From: Hortaea werneckii | Lineage: Eukaryota; Ascomycota; Dothideomycetes; Mycosphaerellales; Teratosphaeriaceae | Length of the DNA stretch: 64,000 bases | Assembly: GCA_037044905.1 (NCBI GenBank) | Contig: JBAOKB010000173.1 | Coordinates: 310,001-374,000 of the forward strand | Reading direction: 5' to 3' | Part shown: one piece after another, positions 17,089 to 26,855 of the stretch | Numbering within the stretch: the first letter of the stretch is position 1 | How the letters are laid out: each line of letters begins with the position of its first letter | Position numbers and translations under genes: made by a program | The notes under the pieces: model-generated | What the model was told of the DNA's origin: nothing | The model's input: only the letters and a program-made list of their open reading frames with translations | Database searches by the model: none

Positions 17089-20000
17089 GATTGGTAAGTG
17101 GTTCCCATGTATTTTCGTCGCTGGGGTATCCTTTCCACTTGATGAGGTATCGCTGACTATTCCTGTCGTAGTCTACGATCTTTTCGACTTCATACTCGTC
17201 GTCTTCTTGCTCCTGGTAGTGGAACGTGGTTTGCAGCGTGGCGCTGGGGTGTGCGGGTTCCAACAAGGATATGTGGAACACTGGATGGATCTTTGCGTCC
17301 GGTGGAAGCTCGAGTCGGTAGCTGACTGTGCCCTTCTGTTCGGCAATCAAAAATGGTCCGACTTTGACGTGATCCAATTTCTTTGTCTTCCGCTTTGTTT
17401 TCAGGTTCTTCGTCAGAAGATACACCTTATCCCCCTTCTTAAGCTGAGGTGCCGTTTTTGATTCTTTGAACCGCTGCTTCTGAATTCGCTGTTGCGAATG
17501 TCGGATTGCGTCTTGGGCAGTTCTATGTGCCTTTTGTAATTCTCCGGCCATGACTATGGCTTTGTCGGCTCTTACTGACGTCCTTGGTTCCATGAACATA
17601 TTGGGTGCTTTTCCATAATTAAGGAAAAATGGCGATTCTCTCGTTGTCTCTGATGCGTTATTGTTTAACGCCAGTTGCGCCATTGGTAACAATGAAACCC
17701 AATTGTTTTGTGCGTAATTGACGTAGTGCCGTAAATATGCTTCGAGTGACTGATTTGTCCTTTCAGTCTGACCATCTGTCTCTGGGTGGAATGCTGTCGA
17801 TAACTTGTGCTTGATTCCAATTTGTCCCATAAGAGATTTCCAGAAATTCGATGTGAACAGCTTATCTCTGTCTGTGATGAAGCTTTCTGGAATTCCATGA
17901 TGTCTGATTAGCCTGTCCAGTACGAGGTATGCGAGTTCCATAGCTGCCATTGATTCCTTGCACGGTATGAAATGTGCATACTTGGTCAAGGTGTCTACCA
18001 TGACAAGTATTGAATCGTAGACGACTCCTGTTGCGGGGTCCTTGGATGCCGGTAACTTCGTGATGAAGTCCATTGTGACTTCTCTCCATGGTGTATCCGA
18101 GGGTTCTCGGAACTGGAGATTGCCATATTTCGCATGTCGTGATGCCTTATTCTTCTGGCAACTGTCGCACTGTTTGATGTAGTCGGCAACCTTCTTCCGC
18201 ATCTGTGGGAAGGTAAAGTTTCGTCTAATCAAATCTGTTGTTCTGGCTATTCCTGGGTGTCCTGTTGTTTGGCTATCATGGTGGTCTTTGATGCATTCGT
18301 GTTCCTTTGCTGGTGGAACCTGGTACTTTCCATGTTCAATCGGGAATTCTTCTTTGTCGTCCCGTAGTACCTGGAGTATGTTGTTGAACTCCTTTGTATT
18401 TGTGGTAAGGCTTCCATTCTTGTTGATTTTGAGCAATGCTTTCGAAGTTTGCTCTTTGCCTTCCATGTAGTCGCTTCTTCTGCTTAACGCATCTGCGCGC
18501 CCATTGTCTTTTCCTGGTGTATACTGGATATCGAACTTGTATTGTCCGAGTAGCTCTGACCATCTACAATGTCGACGTGATAGATCCTTGGTAGTTGTAA
18601 AGTATTGAAGGTTCTTGTGGTCGGTGTATATCGTCAGTCCTGTAGCTCCTTCGCAGTAAACTCTCCAGTGTCGCAATGCTGCAACAATTGCTAGCAGTTC
18701 CTTGTCGTAAATCTCGTAGTTCTGCTCCGCTGGCGTCATCTTTCTTGAGTAGTACGCTACTGGGTGTCTTTTGCCGTTATGTTCTTGAGTGAGGCAAGCA
18801 CCTATTGCTAAATCGGATGCGTCGGTTTCGACTTGTACTGGTTTCTTTGTATCGAACAGCATGAGCGTTGGTGATTGTATGCATGCTTTCTTAAGTTGTT
18901 GGAATGCTTTTTCCTGCTTTTCTGTCCACACGAACTTGATGTCTTTCTTCGTAAGACTGGTAAGTGGAGTCGCGAGTTTAGAGTATCCTTCGACAAACTT
19001 TCGATTGTAGTTTGCGAGTCCTAGAAAGGCTTGGATATCCTTGACAGTTTTCGGTGTTGGCCATTCCTCGATGGATTGTACTTTCTTAGGGTCCATCTTG
19101 ATTCCAGTAGTGTTGATGATGAATCCTAGGAATTCGATTTCCTTCTTGTAGAATTCACATTTCTCGGGTGCGGTCTTGAAGTCCACTGTGCTAAGTCGTT
19201 CTAGCACTGCTTGTACGTCTTTGGTGTGTTGTTCTCGGCTTCCGCGGGTGAAGATTAAGATGTCATCGACATAGGCTATCGTTGTAATGTCGAGTAGGTC
19301 TCGTAACACATCGTTGACGAGTTGCTGACACGTCGCTGGGGCGTTCGTAAGTCCCATTGGCATGACTCGAAATTGATAGAGTCCATAGCGCGTCCTGAAG
19401 GCTGTTTTCCATTCTTCTCCCTTAGCCATTCGTACGGCGTAGAATGCGTCTCGTAGATCAATCTTGGAATACCAGTTTGCTCCGGTAAGTCGATCTTGCA
19501 TTTCTTCGATGTTAGGTAGTGGATATCGGTTCTTGACCGTGACTTCATTGAGTCGTCGATAGTCGATTACCATTCGCAGTTTTCCTCCTTTCTTTGGAAC
19601 GAACATTGCTGGTGAAGCGGCTGGCGATTGAGATTTCTCTATCCATCCCTTGTCGCTCTTTTCTTTCAGCCATCGTCGTTGCTCTTCGAGCTCTTTTTCG
19701 GATAACCTGTATAGTGGCCCCCATGGTGGATCTTTGCCGGGCTGAAGTTGTATTCGGTGATCCCATGGTTGATGTCTAGGTAAGGCGGCTAATCCTTCCT
19801 CTTCCTGAAAGAGCGGTTTCCATTTCTTAAACTCTTCAGGGATCTCTGGAGGTGCGTTAGTTCTCCCTTTATCTCTCACCTTGTGACCTGGCTGGGCTGG
19901 CTCAGTGTCTGCGGAGACCATCTCCTTGCCTATTCTGTCGGAGTATGTTGTCGGTTGACGTTCTAATTCGCAGAACTGTCTTTCCTCATCTACCATCGCA

Positions 20001-20509
20001 CGCTGTCGATGTATAGGGTGGATGTCGGTAACGCAACCGCATCGCTCAAACTTGAGTACTCTTTTCCTCCAATCTATCAGAGGGTTGTGCTTTTCCAACC
20101 AAGGTGTCCCCATCACGACATCGTGACTGGCCATGTCAACGACGTCCAGGCAGACAGTCTCGTGGTGCTGTTGGATAGCGAGGACCAGTGGCATTGTTTC
20201 ACTGTCCACTACGGATAGGGATGATCCATCTGCGACCATCAATTCGTATCCGCCGTCTTTCTTTTGTCGGGTAGCGATCCCGTTTCGCTGGACAAAGCTG
20301 GTCGATATAAAGTTTCCGCTGGCTCCGGAATCGATCATAGCTTGTGTTGCGTGTCCATTGACAATGCATTTGGTACGGAATACCGGTGCTGCTGATGCTG
20401 TGGGAGCTTCGATAATGTTTACTTCCTGGCGACTGCTCCTGTCGGCAGGGATCCTTCGTTTTTTGAATAGTATCCTGGCGAGTTGGCGTCTTCGAGACAG
20501 ACTTCCCAT
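17000..20509 (-). CDS. Ty3/gypsy Pol polyprotein, copy B
   Basis: This 1169-codon frame has the same domain order and catalytic residues as copy A (DSG protease, YVDD, DD35E, chromodomain). Differences from copy A are confined to five residues near and after the protease active site (about residues 82-132) and one Asp-to-Gly change near residue 579 in the RNase H region. The frame is fully open. Confidence 0.96.
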   Translation of the reverse strand: MGSLSRRRQLARILFKKRRIPADRSSRQEVNIIEAPTASAAPVFRTKCIVNGHATQAMIDSGASGNFISTSFVQRNGIATRQKKDGGYELMVADGSSLSVVDSETMPLVLAIQQHHETVCLDVVDMASHDVVMGTPWLEKHNPLIDWRKRVLKFERCGCVTDIHPIHRQRAMVDEERQFCELERQPTTYSDRIGKEMVSADTEPAQPGHKVRDKGRTNAPPEIPEEFKKWKPLFQEEEGLAALPRHQPWDHRIQLQPGKDPPWGPLYRLSEKELEEQRRWLKEKSDKGWIEKSQSPAASPAMFVPKKGGKLRMVIDYRRLNEVTVKNRYPLPNIEEMQDRLTGANWYSKIDLRDAFYAVRMAKGEEWKTAFRTRYGLYQFRVMPMGLTNAPATCQQLVNDVLRDLLDITTIAYVDDILIFTRGSREQHTKDVQAVLERLSTVDFKTAPEKCEFYKKEIEFLGFIINTTGIKMDPKKVQSIEEWPTPKTVKDIQAFLGLANYNRKFVEGYSKLATPLTSLTKKDIKFVWTEKQEKAFQQLKKACIQSPTLMLFDTKKPVQVETDASDLAIGACLTQEHNGKRHPVAYYSRKMTPAEQNYEIYDKELLAIVAALRHWRVYCEGATGLTIYTDHKNLQYFTTTKDLSRRHCRWSELLGQYKFDIQYTPGKDNGRADALSRRSDYMEGKEQTSKALLKINKNGSLTTNTKEFNNILQVLRDDKEEFPIEHGKYQVPPAKEHECIKDHHDSQTTGHPGIARTTDLIRRNFTFPQMRKKVADYIKQCDSCQKNKASRHAKYGNLQFREPSDTPWREVTMDFITKLPASKDPATGVVYDSILVMVDTLTKYAHFIPCKESMAAMELAYLVLDRLIRHHGIPESFITDRDKLFTSNFWKSLMGQIGIKHKLSTAFHPETDGQTERTNQSLEAYLRHYVNYAQNNWVSLLPMAQLALNNNASETTRESPFFLNYGKAPNMFMEPRTSVRADKAIVMAGELQKAHRTAQDAIRHSQQRIQKQRFKESKTAPQLKKGDKVYLLTKNLKTKRKTKKLDHVKVGPFLIAEQKGTVSYRLELPPDAKIHPVFHISLLEPAHPSATLQTTFHYQEQEDDEYEVEKIVDYDRNSQRYLIKWKGYPSDENTWEPLTNLNCPKLLHQYHRRRKGIDPYSPGSPSSGE

Positions 20510-22455
20510 TCAAGGGGTCCGTGTCGTGGGCCTAGGATAACTTTTCCTTGTGTCATTGATACCTTGACCTGTCCTTTAACAGTGGCTTTGACGTGCCCTA
20601 GTATCATGTTTCTCCATATTGGTAGTTGCACTGGTGGTCCCATGGGCTTCAGTTCCCATTGTTTTGTGGACTCAGTCAATTTGTGCCGCATTGCCTCCAA
20701 CGATATGAGGTCTTCTTGATAGGCTTCCTGGATTCGGTGTAATTCATGTAGTCGTGCCTTAACGATCTGGATTCGTTCTCTAACACTTCTGGGAATATGG
20801 ATTCCATCGGGTGTGCCATAACTTCCATCGGGTTGGAATGTACTTCCAATTGGTGGTCGTTCTTGCACGTATGCTGCGGCGTCGTAGTCGACGTTGACAA
20901 GTCGGTAATTCCAGAACATTGCTCTAATTCGGTTGAGCATGTTGTCGAATTCGATTGGGTGGAGTCGTCGTTTCCCTTGGATTTTGGGGAATACGGTTTC
21001 GAGTTGGTGCATGATGAAGATCATTATTCTTTTGATGGGTTCAGATCCTTGAATGGTGAATGTCGATACTTCAAGGTCGTCTGGTTCCTCGTCATCTGTA
21101 TACTCCTCTTCCGATGAACTGTCGTCTTGTGCTGCGACTGTCTGTGCAATCATTTGTAGTTGTTCCAGGTTTGGTCCCGTTAGTTCTGGTGCGGGATCGT
21201 TGTTTTGTGGAGATTCTTCTTCCTCCAGCAGTTCTTCTTCCTGCTCGGGGGGTGTGTTTTCTTGCAGATCTGCGTCCTCCCAATTTAACGGTGGTGGAGA
21301 CCTTCCTCTCTGGAAATTCCCTAAGTCTCTCATCTGCTGTAATGGCTGCCTACGCATCATCATGTTGATTTCCATCCTAGCCTTGCGCGGCTTCTTGGGA
21401 TAGTAACCACTTGCTTGCTTGTCGGATTCGTGGGTCTTGCAATAGTCATCGTAGCAACCCGTCCAAGACATAGCCTTATGGTTTGGTTCCGTCTTTGGTT
21501 CCTCAACAAGTTTCGATACGTCGTAAGCGCCTCGTCCATCGTTTGCTTCGTCGATGGGTTCCTTCACTAGCATCATGTTGAGCTGCTCCTGCGGTCGCAC
21601 CTTTCGTCCGCGGCAGTCTCGTGCGTAATGCCCTATCTTATGGCAATTGTAGCATTCCGGTCCTTCTCGTTTCTTTCCTCTGTTGCTGTTCCCTTGGAAC
21701 TTCCCTTTACCCTTGGCTCCACGCGTGCCTTTTCCTTTCGGCTTGCGTTGGATGATATCCAATTCCATGGCATCAGGATCGCGACGAGATCCTCCAGTCC
21801 AGCTGGTCGGATTGTAGCCAGATCGTCCGCGATACTGTCCATTATGGCGTTTCTCCTGTTGGCGTTCGTACAGCTTATCATCGATCTCGATAGCTGCCAT
21901 GATCAACCTTTCCAATGTATCCTGTGCTGCACCACTGCGCATGAGTTCATCCTTGACGTTATCTTTCAGGCCTCGATAGTACATAGTAGTTAAGGCTTGA
22001 TCGTTCCAACCAGTCTTGGTCGAATACTCCCTAAACTTGGCCGTATACTGAGAGGTAGACGTCTTCTGTGTAAGGTGTTGGATGACTCGAATGGCAACTT
22101 GTTTGTCATTGCTCAGGCCGTAAATGTTGCGGATGGTTTCGACAAAGGTGTTCCAGTCGTTGAAGATTCCTTCGGGGTCTGTGTCCGAAACCAGGGCTTG
22201 CTGTAAGCGAGGTCGAATCCATTGTTGAGCCTGTCCCCTAAGATAAGAGGATGCAATCATAGTCTTCTTGGTGTCCTGCCTGACCCCTTCCTCCTTGAAA
22301 AAGATCATGAGTTGGTTGAGCCAATCATCAAGCTTTGATCGTTCTCCATGAAAGAAGTCCGGTTTGGCGACCTTGACACTGTCATTGGACCTAGCGGGCG
22401 TCGTGCTGGTCGGTCGTGGTTGCACGCTGGAATCGCGTTGATCGTTTGGAGCCAT
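20419..22455 (-). CDS. Gag polyprotein, copy B
   Basis: This 678-aa Gag equals copy A except that it lacks the 8-residue insertion after residue 47. The CCHC knuckle is at residues 268-281. It overlaps pol by 91 nt in the same arrangement. Confidence 0.93.
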   Translation of the reverse strand: MAPNDQRDSSVQPRPTSTTPARSNDSVKVAKPDFFHGERSKLDDWLNQLMIFFKEEGVRQDTKKTMIASSYLRGQAQQWIRPRLQQALVSDTDPEGIFNDWNTFVETIRNIYGLSNDKQVAIRVIQHLTQKTSTSQYTAKFREYSTKTGWNDQALTTMYYRGLKDNVKDELMRSGAAQDTLERLIMAAIEIDDKLYERQQEKRHNGQYRGRSGYNPTSWTGGSRRDPDAMELDIIQRKPKGKGTRGAKGKGKFQGNSNRGKKREGPECYNCHKIGHYARDCRGRKVRPQEQLNMMLVKEPIDEANDGRGAYDVSKLVEEPKTEPNHKAMSWTGCYDDYCKTHESDKQASGYYPKKPRKARMEINMMMRRQPLQQMRDLGNFQRGRSPPPLNWEDADLQENTPPEQEEELLEEEESPQNNDPAPELTGPNLEQLQMIAQTVAAQDDSSSEEEYTDDEEPDDLEVSTFTIQGSEPIKRIMIFIMHQLETVFPKIQGKRRLHPIEFDNMLNRIRAMFWNYRLVNVDYDAAAYVQERPPIGSTFQPDGSYGTPDGIHIPRSVRERIQIVKARLHELHRIQEAYQEDLISLEAMRHKLTESTKQWELKPMGPPVQLPIWRNMILGHVKATVKGQVKVSMTQGKVILGPRHGPLEWEVCLEDANSPGYYSKNEGSLPTGAVARK
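20458..20464 (-). promoter_or_regulatory. -1 ribosomal frameshift slippery site, gag/pol of copy B
   Basis: The same in-phase A AAA AAC heptamer occurs at the position equivalent to copy A (offset 6442). Confidence 0.7.
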
Positions 22456-22494
22456 TGTTGTCTGAGGTACAAAGTTCCTTGAGGGTGTTCAAAG

Positions 22495-22896
22495 TGTTGC
22501 GACCCTACGAAGTAGTGTCACGGGTTTAGAGCTCTTTGGAACAGATGTGTCAAGACAACTGGGTTGTGGGATAACTGATTGTGACAAGGCTGTTGGGTCT
22601 CTACCTAACAGTCGGATTGCAACATGAGTTGAACACACGAACTCCTAATGAGAAGCGTGCCTAGCTATATACATAAGAGATTCGTGTCTTCATGCATCTG
22701 GTCGCTTGATCGCTAGTCGACCAGTCGCTCAGTGATCGCCTGGTCGCTCGTCGACCAGTCGCTCACTTGCACATATGCAGTCGGTCGCCTGCCAAGGCAG
22801 CGCTCACCTGCATATTGGTCACGTGACCCTATCTCGCTTTGGTTCTTACTGGCCAATCGCTTCGGGTCCAACCGTCTCGTGATCGTGTTCGTAACA
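22495..22896 (-). repeat. LTR 3 (402 bp), 5' LTR of copy B
   Basis: It starts TGTTGCGACC and ends GTTCGTAACA. By eye it is identical to LTR 2. Confidence 0.95.
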
Positions 22897-23239
22897 TTTA
22901 GCCTACCTCTAATTATAACGTTCCTAGTTTTAGATTACGAATTAAATAGATACGCAAATCTATTTTGCAATCTAAAAGTAAGCGAGACGATTAAAGAGTA
23001 AAACAACTCTACCTTTAGTTATAGTTGCCTTATATAATATATGTTAATACATTTTGCTTGTTTACCGTACTATAGGAATCTTTTATTAGTACTAGCTAAT
23101 ACATCTAAGAGTAAATAGTTAGAAGATGTAATTTTGAAGACAGATGCAAGAAGTTATTCATACTAATAAGCGATAGTCTTAGCTCTAGAGGAGATAAAAA
23201 AACTAACAATAGCTAGAGACGCGCTCTTATAAGAGTAGG
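22897..23239. other. AT-rich flank of the retrotransposon array
   Basis: A sharp fall in GC begins directly at the LTR boundary, with many TA steps, as on the other side at about 9490-9634. This fits an older repeat mutated by C-to-T change. No gene is seen. Confidence 0.5.
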
Positions 23240-24661
23240 TTATCTATCGTAAGATCTATTTCTAATTCCCTGTCTCATATCTTCAAGGAGTCTTTTTAAA
23301 GGGTCTAGGTTTTCTATTGCATTTATTCCCCGTGTAAGATCATCTATGTCTATGTTCTTCCAAGACTTATTAGATCCTTCGCTATATCTCCAGTCTATAA
23401 TAGACTGTGTTTCAGTGCCCTTATTGCTATTAGCGCTCTCATTACTACTCGTATCGAAGGCAATAGAATCCGCTCCTTCTCTAGCTATCAAGGTAGTACC
23501 TTTGGCAGGACTGCACTTAGCGCTATCGTCGGTAGGAGCCAAATCTTGATCCAAATCGGTCGTGGACTCCGCTTCGTCGTCGAAATCAAGATCCGAAGAA
23601 GTATCTCCTCTTACGCGCGTGTTGTAACCGTATCTACTAGGAGCCGTGCATCCGCCATCGTTGTGCTTATCTAATGTCCTGTCTCGTTCACCCATCTCAC
23701 TTATTATCCGAGCAGAGTACCTTTCGTTTTGATCGTTACTTTCTGCTTCCATCCTAAGGAAAAAGTCAATGTCTTTAAACTTCCATTTAATGCTTTGTCG
23801 ACCGTAAGTGGATCTTATAACTTCATAGTCTAAATCGATATCGTATTGCCAGTCCCCACGCCCCTCCTTCCTTAACTGCAGATTAGAAACAGCATTTTCT
23901 CGTCTTTGAAGGTTCTTTATCTTTTCATCTAGCTTTGTACAAAGGATTTGCAGAATGTGTGTGTTCGTTCGATCACTCTTATCCCAGCCTTGATACAAAA
24001 AGTCGAAGTTATCCTCTTTGCTACGGGCCTCAGATATAAGTCGTTTTAATTTCTCGAACTTTTCTCGATGCTTAAGAAAATCGAGAAGGGCCTGGCGTAC
24101 GGCATGGCCTCCCGAATGCGGCAAGTGGACTGCGAAGAAACGCTCTTTTTCGGACGAAACGAGCACGTCACAGGATTTGATATTATTCGGAAGATATTTC
24201 CCAACTTCGTCAAAGCTAAACACATCCCTGTCGTGGTGTTTGTACTTGGTTGTTATGATTTCCTTCTCCAAATTAATAACGTATTTCCAGTCCCCGCGTC
24301 CCTCCTTTCTCGTTTCAAGATCGTAAACAGCCTGGTCTTGTCTTTGAGGGTTCTTTAGCTCTTCCTTTGGCTTTCCATTTAGCCTTTCATTTAGCTTGTC
24401 GTAAAGGATATCGAGAATGAATACATAGGTTCGATCCTCCGGTTTCCATGCTTCATACAAAAAGTCAAAGTCATTCTCCTTGCTACAGGTCTCGGATATG
24501 AGCTGACTCAACTTTCCGGGCATCTGTTTATCGTCAAGGAAATCGAAGAGGGCATAGCATACGCCATTCGTTCCTCCCGAATGGGGCAAGTGAACTGCGA
24601 AGAAAATTTCCTCCTTTTCTCCGGTCACGACAAACACGTCGCAGGAGTGGGAACTTGCCAT
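23240..24661 (-). CDS. two-module protein of unknown function
   Basis: I chose the ATG at 24661 (MASSHSCDVF) because the single-module relative at 55516 starts at the same distance from its Cys; the frame stays open upstream to 24751. Length is 473 aa. Two copies of one module lie in tandem, about residues 7-157 and 164-300. Shared motifs are FAVHLPHSGG (21-30 and 176-185), DFDFLY/NFDFLY, and RKEGRGDW (118-125 and 264-271). Each module begins with Cys-Asp-Val and ends with a W-x-Y-x-I-x-L strand. The remaining tail (about 300-473) is acidic and probably disordered. No signal peptide, membrane segment or catalytic motif is recognised. A neighbouring relic (25298-25771) resembles the tail. Confidence 0.7.
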   Translation of the reverse strand: MASSHSCDVFVVTGEKEEIFFAVHLPHSGGTNGVCYALFDFLDDKQMPGKLSQLISETCSKENDFDFLYEAWKPEDRTYVFILDILYDKLNERLNGKPKEELKNPQRQDQAVYDLETRKEGRGDWKYVINLEKEIITTKYKHHDRDVFSFDEVGKYLPNNIKSCDVLVSSEKERFFAVHLPHSGGHAVRQALLDFLKHREKFEKLKRLISEARSKEDNFDFLYQGWDKSDRTNTHILQILCTKLDEKIKNLQRRENAVSNLQLRKEGRGDWQYDIDLDYEVIRSTYGRQSIKWKFKDIDFFLRMEAESNDQNERYSARIISEMGERDRTLDKHNDGGCTAPSRYGYNTRVRGDTSSDLDFDDEAESTTDLDQDLAPTDDSAKCSPAKGTTLIAREGADSIAFDTSSNESANSNKGTETQSIIDWRYSEGSNKSWKNIDIDDLTRGINAIENLDPLKRLLEDMRQGIRNRSYDR

Positions 24662-25297
24662 TGTTTGGTTCGTGATAGGGTAAGAAGTAAGGAAAGGTCG
24701 TACCTGTTTTTGTGCCCGAGGTCCTAGGCCGCTTACGTGTTGCCTTAGCACTTCGCTGTAACTAATCGACTTAATAGGTCATCTTTCATATAGTTTCATA
24801 GTAAAGAAAGACCTAAAGCCTTTTGAACCTTGTGCAAGCTTAATTACGCCTAGATAACGGTTGCACGCAAGTGCTGCTGCTAGCGATGTACTTTTCGGCT
24901 CTACAAATCCACAAGCAACTAGCGTGCCGGAGGTTAGGGATTTTGGGGATGTACAAGTTATCGAGACCAAACTTACTATCTATTACCCGCGTAATAGATG
25001 GGATTTTACTGCATAATGTGCGCATTACGGCGAGAGCGGCGAAGGAAGAAAAAAAGCCGCCCTTGTCTCTTGAGTGATTTCCACCGATTTCTATCAATCC
25101 TAGTTTGATGGTTTTACTCATGAAATTCTTTCCGGAATCCTAAGCACATTCCTACAATAGAAACGACGCTAATTTGAAGGCAAATTCGGCCCATTGAAAA
25201 TAGCATATGGCATGGACAGGAACGCCCTTAAGTTCTATACAGTATTACAGAAGGCCCCTCGAAACACATGATTCACAATTCCATCTCGGCCTTACTA
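24662..25297. other. stretch without a supported gene
   Basis: It holds the upstream region of the two-module gene and an unrecognised minus-strand frame (24840-25121). Nothing else is seen. Confidence 0.4.
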
Positions 25298-25771
25298 CTA
25301 ACGATAGTCTTCCTTGATCGACTTGATCCGCTGCCATCCTGTAAAATCTGGAGGAGGCGATTTAGCGTCTCTGTAAGAAGGTATGGTAGATGCTCTACTA
25401 GACGACCGAGAAGCCCTAGCAGAGTGCATTTCAGCCTCTTCCTCACTACTCCCATCGTCGGCAACGGAGTCTATTCCTCGGCCACCATGGTCTGCCAAGC
25501 CTTGCTTTCCTCTCAAAATCGCCGGAGAATGCGTTCTCCTATGCTCAAGTTCGAAATTACCGTCTCCAGTCTTGTTGTCCGTAGTCGCGAGAGTGGGATG
25601 CGAAGAAGCATCTCTTCTTACGCATGTGTTGCAACTGTGTCTACTAGAAGCCACGCGTTCGCCATCATTGTGCGTAACCAATGTCCTGCCCCGTTTTCCT
25701 CCTTGCCATAGCCTCGGACCGCTATCGTTCGGACGACTTTCTCGGCGTGATCCAGAATGTGTGTTTTCCAT
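25298..25771 (-). pseudogene. relic of a paralogue tail of the two-module gene
   Basis: This 157-codon frame resembles the C-terminal tail of the protein at 23240-24661: RTLVTHNDG, then NTCVRRDASS here, against RTLDKHNDG and NTRVRGDTSS there. Further on, GIDSVADDGSSEE matches GADSIAFDTSSNE. The tandem modules that should precede it are missing, so this looks like what is left of a tandem duplication. A short independent gene is less likely. Confidence 0.5.
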
Positions 25772-26855
25772 AAGTAGAGAGCTGTTGCGAGGCCTCAGAT
25801 GTTGAACTGTTCTAGCGAGGGGGACTCGGCCATGACAACCTTTATAAGACTTTCTTTACGTTTCCCAAGACCCCTTCTACCATGCTTACGTACTAGAGTC
25901 GCTGAATTATGAACCAACAAGAAAGCAACGTGGAAAGACTTCACTTCTCGAAGACGAATTTAAGTAAGGAGCTTCAGCAGATTCTAATTATGACAGATGC
26001 AGTCTCTCTGAAACTCGACATAGTTGCTTATGATATGTCGGACCCGCTCCTGGTCTTTGCGGCGTCCCTTTTCGTATCTCTGCCCTCAAACATCTTCTTC
26101 TGGTCAGTTTCACTTCTTGAAAGTCGGCGGTTGAAGTGATCTTACCTGGTCGAGCAGAAGAGCAAAGCATCGTTCTCTGGCACCAGCCGCTGTTCGCACA
26201 CGCAACTTCAAAACTGTTTTAGTAGCTGTCTTCACACCTTTCTTTTTTCAGACTCAACTGACCAGAATTGCTGAAAGATGAAAGGGTCCATTGTAACTCT
26301 TGATACTGTTAAGGACAGAAGCAGCCCATCAAGCTCTCAGTAGTCTTTGCGAGGCATTTGACTGCTCTCCGGCTTCTACAAAGTTTGCTGACTGCCTACA
26401 TAGCTTACGGGGTGTAGGCTTTGTGAGGTTGGGACAGCTCTGCACAGCTAAGTAAGCCCGACCACGGCTGCCACAGATACCACGCTTTTGAGTTGGAGCA
26501 TCGACAAGAACGCCTTCCTCCGTTATCGATTCAAGAAAGCAGATAAAACTTTATTTCGACGAGATGAGAGTTTTAGATCGTGAACTTCAAAGCGTAGGAG
26601 ATAGACATAGCCTTTTCCCTCTCCCCAAACCACCCATTTTTGTCTCTCGTTTACCTTTTTTGCCTAATTTTCTGGGCGCCCCAGGCACTCCACTTTTTAC
26701 GAGCTGGAAGATGGCAATTTGCATTCTGATGGCGCAAAACATTGATCAAGTCATTCTTGCTCAATGCAGAGAGGCATTGTTGCTTCATTCCTGTTTCCAT
26801 CCACAGACCTTGCTATAGACTATTCCATCCACAGAACTTTCTCTGGACAGGTTGT
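25772..26855. other. stretch without a supported gene
   Basis: Only short frames without recognisable content are present, with some T-rich patches near 26600-26660. Confidence 0.5.

Larger units (their letters stand above)
16077..22896 (-). mobile_element. Ty3/gypsy chromovirus, copy B (shares LTR 16077-16478 with copy A)
   Basis: It has the same layout as copy A. The internal part is 6016 bp, exactly 24 bp shorter, and the whole difference is the gag insertion of copy A. LTR 2 and LTR 3 look identical, as expected of a recent insertion. Sequence beyond LTR 3 (TTTAGCC) does not repeat the flank of LTR 1. Confidence 0.95.
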
